Shown: in pieces, positions 12,633-26,553 of the stretch | How positions within the stretch are numbered: position 1 is the first letter of the stretch | Layout: each line of letters starts with the position of its first letter | Assembly: GCA_002224055.1 (NCBI GenBank) | Contig: AZLU01000102.1 | Coordinates: forward strand, 1-64,000 | Source of the DNA: Pezizomycotina sp. ARF18 | Taxonomy: Eukaryota > Ascomycota | Direction of reading: 5' to 3' | Length of the DNA: 64,000 nt | Position numbers and translations under genes: made by a program | The notes under the pieces: generated by a model | Databases searched by the model: none | The model's input: only the letters and a program-made list of their open reading frames with translations | Told to the model about the DNA's origin: nothing

Positions 12633-12830
12633 TCTAGAAAGCGTGGTCAAAAACAGGTGTGGGAGAAAGAAAAAAAAAAGATAAAAGGGTATATGGTAGA
12701 CGGAACTTGGTTGGTTTAGATCAGTATATATATATATATGAACCTGGTAAAGCAGCATATAAAATTCGTTAGTGTTCAGGAAAAAGCAGCAAGAAAAAAG
12801 ACGGAAGTTAAGAGAGTCACGCAGCACAAT

Positions 12831-12833
<3 letters not shown>

Positions 12834-12864
<31 letters not shown>
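12834..12864. repeat. 31-base poly(A) tract
   Basis: An uninterrupted A run. It is one of about eleven A or T runs of 21 bases or more in this window, all of them in non-coding DNA or introns. Confidence 0.9.
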
Positions 12865-12869
<5 letters not shown>

Positions 12870-14132
12870 TTCCTACCAAGGATGTGGAGCCTTCCCTTTC
12901 TTTCCTTACCAATGCATTAGGTACTCAGTAATTCAATATAGTAATATAAAAGGAAGAGGGTCTACTAATCGGTATTAGCTTCGTAACCACGGAAGGAATG
13001 GAAATGGGAACCGAGGGGAAAAAAGAGAAGGGGGACGAAAGAACTAACAAGATGCTTTCCCCAAGATTCAATTGTATGCGACTCCTTGTGAATGGAGGAA
13101 ATGTGGGCCGAACCGGAGATTGTGGAAAGTTAAATATGTGAAATCTCGGTGTCGGTGTCCCGTGCTTAGTTGCTGTTTAAGTATTGGTAACGTTTAGAGG
13201 TTTTGACAGGTTTTGAAAGGGTACTTTATTGTTTTAAGTAATGGTATGATAATTAAAATCTAGTCAGAAAAAATAAAAAATAAAAAATAAGATAAAAAAA
13301 GGGACAGTAGTAAGGAAAGGGACAATTATAATGGAGTCCTTTTAAGGTCTTTCCGGTCTCGGCCGGACGCAAGGAGATCGAAATGAGGTGAAAGGACTCC
13401 GGGAAGGGGCAAAGGAAACGAAAACAACGACTTGGGGAACAGCCAGTGGCTTTGTACGTGATTTAATTAGTGATGCAGTGTGAATGGAACAGAGTGTAAA
13501 GGGGAGGTTTCTTGAGAAGGACCTTCTACAAGCAAGCTAGTATGAAGTTTTAAATGTTGAAAATCACTTGCACAGAAGCTATAGGAAAAAAAAAAAAACT
13601 CAATTCATTTATTTGTTTCAATAAGCTGTTGGCCTGGACCATCGAAAATAGCTAAAATTTAAAGCTCCTTAAGGATGACGAACTTGTTCGAAATAGTATT
13701 TCTTGCCATTACTTTCATATTTTTTCCTATACCGGACCTCCGCTCTCCGGGCGTTCCTCGCTGGAAGTGATGATTGATACCGTATAGATAAGTAGACTAT
13801 TCTCTATAATATATCTGCTAGACAAGGATACCATGTCTACAACACCGCACTAAGTTTTCCCCATGAATGCGTACAATACATAAAGGAGAAAAGAAGAAAA
13901 AGATTTTATCCTATATATGAATGATATAGATAATCTTAAGAGAAATCTTAGTTTTAGAGTATTTGTGGATATCATGTACCGCCTATATCTAAGAATGAAA
14001 GGGACAACGATGAGATTTTAAAAGAGAGAACCGCTCAGGCCGATAGAAGCTAGACGTTTTATCCAAAAGAAGAAAAGAAAGACAGACGCCAAAATATCCC
14101 TTTTGTTTTCGCCCCGTGATGCTTGCGCCAAT

Positions 14133-17100
14133 TCATCCACCTAACAATCGTTCCAATCCAAATAATAAGACCCAAAAAAGATAAAAAGCCACCTGCCAGA
14201 TACCAGAAGAAGAAGAAATAGCTATTACAGAAGAATACCGAAAGAAAAAATAAATTCGAAAAGAGAAAGAGAAATATGAACAATGGCAAATGATATAAAG
14301 GCTTAAGCAAATGTTAACCTCCGCTTCCGCGGGTCTCCGGCCCTCCGTCGGCTTGCGCTTCCTTGGATCTTCGTTTGGCTCTCGGATTAACTCTTGGTTC
14401 AAGGACAAAGGCATATTATCCCAGAAGTTTCCTAATTTTTCTATATATGCCAACTCTTCGTCTTCAAACTCGACATCGGGCCTCCGTTGCCCTTGACAAT
14501 ATTCTCGTCCAACGTTCCTTATCAGAGGATGAATCGGTAGTGGGTGAGCCAGGGCTCCAATCTTGAGATTTCTTTCGCCATACTCCCCATGCGGAGCAGT
14601 TCGTACTGATACCTACTATCTGGTGTCGCTGACTTTGTATCCGGAAGCTTCTAAGTAGAACAACGTCTCCAGGATTGACTACAGGAAGAGCATCCTTATA
14701 AGGCCTGAAGATCGTAATAGTGATGCCTTGGTGTTGGAAGGGTCTATGATACGGAGAGTAGTGTAGTAGTCTTGCGGTCCGCTGGTAGCACAGATATGGT
14801 TGACGAACGGATATTCACGGCGAGGAGATCGACTGTGGAGCCCCAGGCTTTGGAGAGATCACCAAGAGCTACGAATTCAGACAGCTACAAAAAAAATTGC
14901 ACTCCAATTAGCAATTGATTCCTCAAGCAAACAAAGAGAGAGGGAAAGAAAGAAAAACCATAAACAAGATTCATAAGGAAACATACCGGTGTGATAATGC
15001 CAGCCTTGATATTCGCCTTTTTAGCGTACTCATCCAATCTCTCGTGTAGAGTTTTGATTGAGGCTTCGTCAAAACCATCGGATTCATCACCACTGCTATC
15101 GCTCTCCTCATCCGAGCAGTTGAGCTCTAAAGCAGCTCGAGCGTTGAGTTGAGGTCTAAAGTGGGCTTTGCCAGGAGCTGCATTGTTCCGATCGAACGCA
15201 AGTGGGGATTTGTCGGCGCGTATCGGGAAGGAGTATGAGTGTGAAATTTTCAGACTCGGCGGTAGTCTGTCGTGATCCGCCTCCCCATGACTTCTTTTTA
15301 GATTGGGTGGCTCTTTGTCGTGGTTGTGACTCTCCTGCAGCCAACTGAAGAAGCCCTTCTTATCTTCGGTAGGCGTCGGCTCTGGAGGAAAAGGCGACTA
15401 GGAGTTACGGGGCTCATTTGACCATCTTTGAGCAGGCTGTTTGGTATTGCAACTGAGGATCGCCTCAAAGGCGTTATCAGGTTAACGTCCGTCCTAATGC
15501 CGCTTAAGCCGGCGAATGATCCACGACGAACACCGCTCGGCGATACGGGGGTAGGAAGGGAGCTTTGAAGTTTCGAGGGGAATGGAGAACCAGCGCCGGT
15601 CGCTTGAAAGGCCTTTTGAAGTCGATTTTGAGAAGGGCTTGTCGTGCTTGCTCTGTTGCCAGGCGGGCTGTGATCATTTGAGGCAGTGGCTCCGGTGTCC
15701 GGTAAAACACTATCCTCGGAATTTGCTTGCTTGTTTGCGGGTCCTGCTGATCGTGTGTTTTCTGATTCTTTGGAAGGCGTCAAATTGCCCGCTACATCCT
15801 CCTCCTCTTTGCCATCCTCTTGTTCATCTTCGTCGTCGGAACCAAAAAGGGAGTCACGATCTTCGGAGTTCTCGTTACGAGGGTCGCTTCATCGTCCCCA
15901 TCGTTGGCGGGACCAACAGAGCCAACGTCTTCATTTCCTTCATTTTCCGTGGGACCTGTAGTCTGCTCGTCTCCGCTGTGTTCTGCAACGCTTTCGGATT
16001 CTATCATGGCGGAAACTGAGCTTTCTACTTGGGCCAATATCGCCTCATCGACCTCGTCAAGGTCAAAGTCGGTGGACTCGGAAAATTCCGAATCCTTCCT
16101 TCCAGGCTTCGGAAAGACTTGGCCAACGCCGCTAAACCCCTCAAAGCCACTTTCTCCACTCAAATCAGGAAAGGGAGACACCAAGGGTAACGAAGGGAAG
16201 GGGTCGGCCTAATTTCAGGCGCGAGGGGGAAGGAACCCTTTCGTTTCTGGGAGTCGGCACATTTGTACTTAACAGTGGCAGGGAGGGAGGTGGTGGTGGT
16301 GGTGGCATGTCTTGTCTGCGCAAGTTTTGGGATATAGGGGCAGGGCCAGGGGATTAATGTCCATCTCCGGTACGAAAATTTCAACTTCCATGTCGGAAAC
16401 GGTGGCTTGTTGAGATTGTTGAACTTGTTCTCTTTCTGGCGAAATTGATTTTGAGACGAGCCGGAAATCTTGAGAATTATCAAAACGTGCCTTTTTACGT
16501 ACAGGCTCGCTGCTTGCATAACTAGAATCATCCTCGATATCGGTGAGGGTATCTGCAGCATTGGAGAGGAAGAAAGGGTCGTAGAAATTTAACGGTGCAT
16601 CCCATTCGTCATCAGCGCGGCGTTTTAAGTCTTGCTGGGTATCACGTGATCCTGTGGATTGAGACTCCAAGTCACTTATAGCGGCAATGGCTTCAAGGGC
16701 TTGTGAAGATGTGGTCTCAGGGAACTCGCCATCCACGTCGATCTTGACATTCTTATTGGAATCAAAGACCTATATAACAACAGTCGACTTAGTATACGTA
16801 AAATATTGAGGTTACGAGCACTTGCAGGGTGGAAGGGCGGTTTACTACAAGCCTAGTTCGGAAAAAAAATAGAAAGAAAGAAACCCACCTTGACCTTCAA
16901 CCACTGTTCCCATCGTAGATGCCAGGGCAAATCATAGTCCTCAGCATCTTCCAGCTTCTCCCAACTTGCACCGTCGAGAGAGATGGTTATCCGGTCACCT
17001 ATTTCGACCGACTTCATTTTCTCTGCTGCGACGCCAGAGAACGTTACCTTCAGGTGTTGTTCGCTGGAACTGTCACCTGAGATGCGCGAAAGTCTTCCTC

Positions 17101-17283
17101 GCATAGCTGCAGGCTAAGTGTAGATGCGGACTCGCTGAATGGCCACAATAGGCTGACCACTGCCGCAATTTCTCCCTCCTTTGTTGTGGATGCGTCCAGC
17201 TTGGACAAAGGAATTTGAGAGGTGGAGACTTCGGAAAGGCTCGGTGGCCGACCTTCGGATTCTTGCGCGCTAGCCTCGGGCAT
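14133..17283 (-). CDS. Telomeric single-stranded DNA-binding protein, POT1/Cdc13 (Telo_bind) type
   Basis: This large protein resembles the fungal POT1/Cdc13-domain family, which binds the telomere 3' overhang. Exon 1 (17283-16889) encodes an OB-like N-terminal domain with AAVVSLLWPFSESASTLSLQ, CEEDF, then HLKVTFSGVAAEKM and GDRITISLDG. A 119-nt intron (16888-16770) follows. The middle is a long acidic, S/P-rich linker with a KRRADDEWDAP motif and a proline run. A 102-nt intron (14986-14885, donor GTATGT) precedes the Telo_bind domain: SKAWGSTVDLLAV, then ITIFRPYKDALPVVNPGDVV, LLRSFRIQSQ and CSAWGVW. Single-base slips occur near 17075, 16340, 15790, 15380 and in the last exon, so the true stop is uncertain and lies between 14133 and 14314. 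Length is about 915-975 residues. Which telomere complex it joins cannot be told from sequence. Confidence 0.8.
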
Positions 17284-18410
17284 AGCAGTATATACTCTTC
17301 AAGAACAAGAAAGAAAGAAAAAAGGCCGTAAAGGTATGACCAAAGGCTTGAAAAGTGGATATTTAAAGTCAAATACTAGAGAAGAACAGGGGAAGCAATG
17401 TATATAGCTTCAAAGTTCTTTCTTGAGAAAGTAGATTGGTAAAAGAATTTTTTCGTGGAGTGTTGGTAAGTAAGGCCTAGTCTTTCAAGGGAACGCAACG
17501 AGTGGAGGCGAATACAAAGGAACCGAGTTGAGCTTGTACTTTTATAAGCTTCAGAGAATAAAGAAAGGGAACAGAAGGAAAAAGGTATAAATGACAAATG
17601 TGCTGGTAGATAAAATAAGGATTACTTTGTTTACTGATGCCCCTGTTTTTTTTTTTTTTTTTTTTTTATAAGAAACTTGAACTGATTATGCTGTATCTTC
17701 CACCTCTCGGGTTATAGATGAGGTGCATTCTTACTTTTTCCCTTCCGTGTTCCGATTAATACTTTCTCGTCCCTCGATATATTTATATATCTTTATATAT
17801 ATATAAAGTACCTTTCGAATTTCGTTCGTTCCTTCTTTCTTTTTTTTTTTTCTTCTCTCTCCTTGCTGATACCTCTTCCTCTCTTCAGAAGTATATGAGA
17901 AATAGGTTTCTCTAAAGGTACCAAGGTAGCTATCCTTGTTCTATATTTAAACGGTAGTTGAAAAAGGAAAAGAAAAGAAAAGAGAAGGAAGAATGATGGG
18001 GTTTAAATAGAGAGAGCTAAGGTAGAGAGCTAAGGAGGAACAGAAAATGTGACGATAGTGGATTTAATGGTCAGGTAGTTTGTTGTTTTGTATTGGCGTT
18101 ATTGTGTTGTTGTTGTTGTTTGTTAGCTTGTTCGCTTGGCAGCTAGGGAGTGTGCTGTTAAGAGCTTCCTTTTTGCACGACCCTCTTTTTTGGCTTAGGG
18201 AAAAAAAATAAGTTTAAAAAGGGAAGGGGAGGGGAATGTATATACTTTTAAGCAAATAGCAGTGATAGAAGGTTCTTCTTTCTAATTGGGGGGGTAGGAA
18301 TTTTATCAGAAAAACGAAAAAAAGGCAGCGCGGAGGCTTATATATATCGGCAAAGGGGGAGGGAAGGGAAAGGATAAGGAGAGGGAGATCTCAAGGTGTG
18401 CTACTCTTTA

Positions 18411-18500
18411 ATTTATTATTATTTATTTATTTATTTTTATTTGTTTTATTTTATTTATTTTATTTTATTTATTTTATTTTATTTTATTTTATTTTATTTT
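18411..18500. repeat. (TTTTA)n / (TTTA)n microsatellite
   Basis: About 90 bases of imperfect TTTA and TTTTA units, ending in five uninterrupted TTTTA units. Confidence 0.85.
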
Positions 18501-19469
18501 CTATTTGTTCTGGTTTTTGATTTTTGATCTGTCCGGGGAGAAAGCTTTCTCTCCCTCCTTCATTTCTTTTCTTTTTTCCCCTTTCCATTCACTCTCCTAC
18601 CAAACAAAAGAATATAATATTCAAAATTTAATTAAAAATAAAATAAAAATAAAATAAAAATAAATAAAAATACATAAAATAAAGTATTATCAACATGTGC
18701 TTGTGAGATAATACTGTGTGGTGGCTCTGCTGGCCTTTTTTTTTTTTTTTCCTTTCCCCTGCTCATGTGGATGGAAATTCTCGACACAGCATGCAAAGCA
18801 AAAAATAATTTACAATATTTCAATAAGTAATAAAAAAACTGGACTGGCGGTCATAAATAAAAGCCGCTCGTATATCATTGGTCAGGTATAAGGAGCTAGT
18901 CCTTAAGTAGAAATACGCTAGCCTTTTTTGGCTATACATAATACCGTATACAAGTCAAGGTTACCCCCCCCATTCGAAACATCGTGGCTGCAAGTTCTTT
19001 TATAGAGAGAGAGAGAGATAAGGGAGGGTTGGAGTGGGGAATTGGTGATCGTCCTTTTTTGCTTTCCCTCTTCTTTCTTTTCTCCACATTTTCGATTAAG
19101 GTGTTGGGTTGGATAGATAAAAAGGTCAGTTTGCTTTTCTCTTTTTCTTTTCTGTTCTTTTCTTTTCTTTTCTTTTCCTTTCTTTTTTTCCTTTTCTTTT
19201 TTTTTTCTTTCTTCCTTTTTGTTTGCCATGCAGCGGAGGAGGCGGTGGTTGTACTCATACACATGTATTATACTTATTTACAGGTATACAGAGAAATCTT
19301 TCCCCCCAAGTTCTCTAGAGTATAGCATCCATATATACGAAATAGCTTCCCTCTCGTAGGTACCCTATCTAAACCGACTAGTGAAAATGCCTGATCGATA
19401 CCGGTGCTGGAAGGAACCGGCACAGGACAGGTCGGTGGCTAGTAAAAAGGAAAAAAAGGAATTGTGGAT

Positions 19470-19485
19470 CTCTGTCATGACAGAG
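19470..19485. promoter_or_regulatory. 16-bp perfect palindrome CTCTGTCATGACAGAG
   Basis: The two 8-base halves are exact reverse complements with no spacer, as expected for a site bound by a protein dimer. It lies about 0.6 kb upstream of the monooxygenase start, inside a small GC-richer island. The bound factor, if any, is unknown. Confidence 0.35.
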
Positions 19486-20100
19486 GCGACCCTTGCACCG
19501 ACGACGATAGATAGCTAAGTGCCTTTGCTTCTATTTTTAATAGCTTAGGGTTTGGTTTTGTTTCTCTATGCCAATCTTTTTTTTTTTTTTTTTTTCTTTT
19601 TTTTTTTCTCTATTTATTCATATCTTACTTAATAAGAAAGTTATGAACAAGTGTTATATATTTTTCCAGCCAGTGCTTCAGAAATGCTAGGTTCTGCTCT
19701 CACAAGGATGATGTCTAGTAACGGCTTTTTTTGTCTTTTTTGGACTGTTCGGTTAAGGTGGATGATGACATTCACTTTTCTAGTTGCGTTTCCAACCTGA
19801 CCACAATTAATATGCTAATAAGTAAGCTTTCCTCTACTACTGCTACTTTGGCAAAGCTGTACATACTACGGAGTATAATTATTATTTTATTCGCGGACGA
19901 ACCACCTTTTATTCTCTTCAAGGGTACCTGAATATATATCTTTGAATCTTCAAGGGGAAAAAAAAAGGAACAAGAGAAAAGAAAAACAGCGCAGCATATG
20001 CTGTACGACTGAATAATCAATCGCAGTTATTTATTCCTTGTTATCTAGTCGAGGGGCAAGCTCTTTTTTCTTTTTCTTTACTTTTCTTCTCTGCTGCGCC

Positions 20101-21774
20101 ATGAAGCGGATCGCCGTCATCGGTGCCGGTCCTTCTGGTATCGTCGCCGCAAAATACCTGGTAGACGAAGACTGCTTCGAGGCCGTCGACGTCTTCGAGC
20201 AGAGGGACAAAGTCGGCGGCCTGTGGAACTACACACCGGAAACGCTGGATTTCTTGCCCAAGGTTCCGCTGACGGATCCCTTTGAGTATGAAGAGCAATT
20301 TATCTCCGCAGCTACTACGAATGGCGGCAGAGCTAGTGGCGGGAAGCGCACTTTCATCTCTCCCATGTACGACAGGCTGGAGGTAAACATACCTCGCTTC
20401 CAGATGCGGTTCAGGGATCTGGAGTTTGCGCCGGGCCAGCAGCTATTTCCGAAGCACGAGGCCGTGCTTCAGTACCTCGAGGAGTACGCGCGGGATATCA
20501 AGCACCTTATACGGTTTAATTGTTCCGTGGAATCGATTACAAAAGACGGCGAGCAATGGTGGACGTTGACTTACAAAGATTTAAGAACTGGGACAACGTC
20601 CAGTAGCATATATGACGTTGTAGTCGTCAGTTCAGGTCACTATGACTCCCGTTTATTCCAGACGACATAGAGGGCATGGCGGAATTTGAGAAGGCGTATC
20701 CCGGATCTATCCAGCACAGCAAATACTACCGCGAGCCGAGTATATATTCCGGAAAGGTGAGGAGAAACAGTGGTTTTCTGATTACAAGGATGGCAGGAGC
20801 TAACATAGTCCTTTGAGGTCAAACAATCTTAGCAGGTAGTTGTGGTGGGGAACTCGAACAGCGGGATGGACGTGGCATTGCAAAGTGCGGAGACAGCCCA
20901 GCTACCCGTCACGTTATCTTGTAAAAAGAACTCACCGTTCCTGAAATACTTGGTAAAAGAAGGGGACATTGTCGAGCGACCTCCTATCGTTTCTTTCAGT
21001 GTAGAAAACAGGGCGGTCAAGTTTGCCGACGGGCATATCGAGGAAGGAGTAGATAATATCATATTTTGCACGTATGAAATCTCTCTTCTTTTTGAGCTCT
21101 CCCTCGCGCGCCTCATGCTTCCTTCAAGCTCGTATAGGTTAACTGACTTGCATGACAGCGGCTATCTCTATTCTCTACCCTTCTTAAACAAATTCTGCGA
21201 ATCGAAGGGCTGGGTTCCCAGCCCAACGCAACCCGTGAGACGGAACCTGCCGACGATAGGCTCATAACTACCGGCCTCCGCATCAGAAGGCTATACCATC
21301 AACTCTTCTACATTCCTGATACCTCTCTAAGCTTTATATCCGTACCCGTTCGGATCATTCCGTTCCCAATGTCCGAATGCCAGGCCGCCGTGGTTGCGGA
21401 GTATATTCCGGCAGGCTTAAATTCCCTGTCACTGAAGAAGAGATGAGGGAATGGGAGAAGCAACGGATAGAAAAGAAAGGCCCGGAATAGAGTATAATTT
21501 ATTAAATTACCCCGAAGACGCTGATTACATGGACATGCTTAATATCTGGAACGACCAGAATCCGAAACCCAATGGAGGGGGAAAGCTGAAGCCGACGAGG
21601 TGGGGAGCGGCTCAGAGACTTGTAAGGGAGTACATGCCCCTGATGAAGGTGGCGTCTATGAAGGCGAAGATCATAGGAGATAAAGCTCCGATGACTTACG
21701 CCGACGTCGGATTCGACGAAGTTAAGGGTGTAGAGACCGATCTTACTAAAGCGATAAACTTGTCATCGGCGTAA
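20101..21774 (+). CDS. Flavin-containing monooxygenase (FMO family)
   Basis: FMO enzymes use FAD, NADPH and oxygen to oxygenate soft nucleophiles or carbonyl substrates. The start MKRIAVIGAGPSGIVAAKYL gives an N-terminal FAD-binding GxGxxG motif at once, which is why I prefer it to the ATG 63 bases upstream. Next are GGLWNY and the NADPH Rossmann motif VVVVGNSNSGMDVA, at the start of exon 2. Introns are 20757-20835 and 21072-21158; the latter splits the family's CTGY motif, giving T then GYLYSLPFL after splicing. The product is about 500 residues and ends ...KAINLSSA at 21774. Frame slips lie near 20652, 21235, 21405 and around 21300. Substrate cannot be predicted, and no neighbouring biosynthetic gene suggests a pathway. 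Confidence 0.85.
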
Positions 21775-22404
21775 AGCCACCCTTTCAAGCTTTTACGATA
21801 GTATATACTAGCAATATTTTTTTCGGTCCTCTATCAACATACAGCACCTGATAAAAATTATAGATTCATAGACCTAGAATATCGAATAGACGTAGCACCG
21901 CCTTGGCGTTTATACCACCTATCCTATTTGAGAGTCTATCCATAGAATCATCATCTCACTATCGCACTTGCGCAAGCGCTAATCTTGAGACCCCTTCCAA
22001 AAGAGGAAAATGGGAACTTCTACATAATACAATGCAGTACTCCGGAATATTCGATAAATGACGTTCAAAATGATACATCAACAGCTCCTTCGCTGGCATC
22101 GTTAGCTTAAATAAGGTGGACGCCTATCGAGCCGTTGGCTGCGCCTTCGGCGCTTGCTTATCATTAGCGCTATATTATTATATCTTGGTGAAAGTCTTGG
22201 CGATCGCCCTTTCCCTTTCTTTTCCTTTGAAACACCTAAAATGAAATCACACACACTCCACCTTTCAACTTTAATTTCGGGCACCATCTTTATCAACAAT
22301 AACTCCCGTCCACCCGCAGCGCAACTCACTCGCCATCACACTCTCGATCTCCCTTACCGCTGCGGCTATTCTTCGAAGAAAACAGAAAAAGAAATAAAGA
22401 AAGT
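21775..22404. other. Tandem intergenic region, monooxygenase to SRP54
   Basis: No gene is visible. It should hold the monooxygenase 3' end and the SRP54 promoter. A short hairpin, GCGCC-TTC-GGCGC, sits at about 22141-22153; its position is not that of a known regulatory element. Confidence 0.5.
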
Positions 22405-24363
<1,959 letters not shown>

Positions 24364-24686
24364 ACGCATAGGTAAAATCGAAGCCCTAAACTAAGATATA
24401 ATAATCATATTGGCGTGGATACCTTAAACAGTAATTTGAACATTTACATAGTGGTGATCAATAGCTTGGTAAATTCTGTTGATATGGCCACTTCGATGTT
24501 TCACTCATGGTTTTTTTGAGGCATAGAGACACGTTGATATATTTGACAATAACTTCGATCCTTGCAAAGATCGTGGCTCTTTTTAAACTATCTACATTGA
24601 TCTACCCAATGAGTCTATATTTCATCGGGACATAAGTTCCACCTTAATACCCATGGAATATCCTTCGGCACTCACGCCTTCCTTCA

Positions 24687-25855
24687 CTACACCCGCTTAG
24701 TCAATATATCCACGACGTTCTCCGCCATCTTGGTATCCGGCTGTGACACATCAGAGCTGAAAGTGCACGTTTTCTGCCACGATTTTGCGTCCTCCTTGGT
24801 ATAATCCAGGTTCTCCGCTATCCACTCGAGCCCTTCGTCTACGTTTTCGTTGAAATGCTTGATACCTTTGTTCACGGCGTTCAGGAAGGACTTGAGCCGC
24901 GGGTCGTCGAGCACGGACGTGTGAGCTGTGATCATCCACGATGGCCAGGGGTATATATCTCGCCTGCCTGTTTAATTTCGCCGGAGTCGTAGTATCCCTT
25001 CGACGTGAAGACTTCCCACATGAAGAAGTCGGCCCTGTCGCCTGAAAAGTGTTGTTAGATGAAACGAAGGCTTTTCTTTAGTCCTAGTTATAAAGAGAGG
25101 ATGACGTACTGTTCACAGCATCCCGTAGGTTCTTAAAGTTTTCCAAGACGACGAACTCGAAGGGTTCTTTCCGGGTTCTAGCCACCCCTTTTGTTGTGCG
25201 AGCACGTACGACATTACGTACGAGCCACTGCAAGGATCATTCCATCATATTAGCTTCCCGAGCTGATTTTGAAACGACTTTACAAAAGTGATTGTTCATC
25301 TATTCATACCTCCCGATCCTAGAAATGCCAACTTTCTTCCCTCTCAGGTTATCTACCGATTTAATATCGGAATTTGCACCGACGCTAATCGCCCAGCCTA
25401 TTACCATACATATTGTCAGAACAAATCGCTGCTTGATATAGCATATTATCAAAGCAATTGTAGTAGGTCAGGTCTTACATAGCGGTGTCTCAACGTATTT
25501 CCCGACCAGTTTATACCAGTCCGCCCCCATCTGGCCCTTCAATCCGCGATCCATCCTTCGGTAAGACCTACCGCGACATCTAATTCGGAGGAGTTCAGGC
25601 TTTGGATCATATGGCCCGTTCCCGAAGGGAAAGGGATAAATTTGGGCGTCACGGAGGAGATTGTTCATCGTAATATTTGTGCACTTGAGCCAGGAAGAGG
25701 GCGTCGAGAAGTGTTCTGTGGAAGATTTAAGTTAGTTAACCCGGTTATAGATACTGGGACCAATTTGTGAGGAAAGCTAGCTATATCTACTGCTAGAACA
25801 TATCATGCTACTTACCGGGCACGTAACCTACCCGCAGCTCGGAATTGCTGCTCAT
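24687..25855 (-). CDS. Ca3427-like protein with type-2 periplasmic-binding fold
   Basis: This fungal family is related to bacterial ABC-transporter substrate-binding proteins of the NMT1/THI5 and taurine/nitrate kind, and is typified by Candida Ca3427; its ligand and role are not known to me. Five exons fit: 25855-25816 (MSSNSELRVGYVP), 25715-25479 (EHFSTPSSWLK...), 25397-25310 (WAISVGANSDIKSVDNLRG), 25227-25110 (GSGSYVMSYVLAQQ... EPFEFVVLENFKNLRDAVN) and 25041-24687 (SDRADFFMWEVFTSKGYYDS to ...DILTKRV). Total length is about 280 residues. Introns measure 100, 81, 82 and 68 nt with good CTAAC branch sites. There is no signal peptide, so a cytosolic location is likely. Frame slips lie near 25615, 25195, 25160 and 24970. 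It is convergent with SRP54, only 323 bases away. Confidence 0.8.
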
Positions 25856-26553
25856 GATGCTTTTTCAGTAAAGATTATATTGAATCCACTATTATCCTTG
25901 TTAAATCTGTTGGTTTGTGTTATTATTGTGAGAAATAAGTCAAATATTCAGGATAACAGGAGTGTTTAGTTAGATGTAGAAAAAAGCTAGCAGCTTATAG
26001 CTTGCTACCTCACAGTTTTAGTCTATACAAGCTTTCGGTTCCGCCTTTAGGTTTTTCCCAGGAACCAATCCGTGAACTTTTCTTTTTTCATATTCGGCTA
26101 ATATCGGCTTCCGCCGAATTTCCGTCGTCTTTTTCTTCTTTTTTTTTTTTTTTTATAATAGACATATATGATTATGTCTTAGAACTATACAGCTCCTTGT
26201 CCTAATTATCTGGAGAGCATTATTATTGTGGGAGGCTTTGAGAAATTCGATTGGCTTTGTGAAAGAGAATTGTTTAGATGCTGATATTAAAAAAAAAAAA
26301 AAAAAAAAAAACGCTAATTACAATAAGAAAACCCTTTTTAATCGTGCAAACTCCAAATAATGAGGAACTGCCATTGAAACGGCCGTCTTATGGATATCTA
26401 TTAAAGAAAATAAGTAATTGCAAAAGCTATGCTTCTTTAGCTTCTGTAGTGTACGTGGCGCAGTTGAACTAGCGCAGGATAAATAAAATTCAACTGGTAA
26501 CCTCTCGACTGCTCCATTCATCAATATTTTCCATTGATTGTTTTATGAAGGAG
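25856..26553. other. Intergenic region with A/T runs
   Basis: No gene is visible. It includes an A23 run at 26289-26311 and a T run near 26140. It should hold the promoter of the Ca3427-like gene and the 3' end of the CID gene. Confidence 0.5.

Larger units (their letters stand above)
10200..14132. other. 3.9 kb gene-free region upstream of hapX
   Basis: No conserved protein is readable on either strand. The region holds A/T homopolymers (A28 at 10321-10348, A31 at 12834-12864), a (TA)n run at about 11632-11658 and purine-rich stretches. It sits between the hapX start and the 3' end of the telomere-protein gene, both on the - strand, so most of it is hapX upstream DNA. A long leader or an unannotated non-coding transcript is possible, but nothing in the sequence proves it. 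Confidence 0.5.
17284..20100. other. 2.8 kb divergent intergenic region
   Basis: This region separates the telomere-protein gene (-) from the monooxygenase (+). It contains a T22 run (17646-17667), a TTTTA-type repeat (18411-18500), pyrimidine-rich runs near 19130-19215 and a 16-bp perfect palindrome at 19470. A small GC-richer island at about 19370-19520 has no readable protein. Promoters of both genes must lie here, but I cannot place them. Confidence 0.5.

Noticed and set aside
18918-19264. Lysine-rich - strand frames and the phenylalanine-rich + frame opposite
   Set aside because: Both are produced by a pyrimidine-rich low-complexity run, not by a gene.
22141-22153. Short GCGCC-TTC-GGCGC hairpin
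   Set aside because: Too short to call a terminator or regulator in a eukaryote, and not placed next to a coding end.
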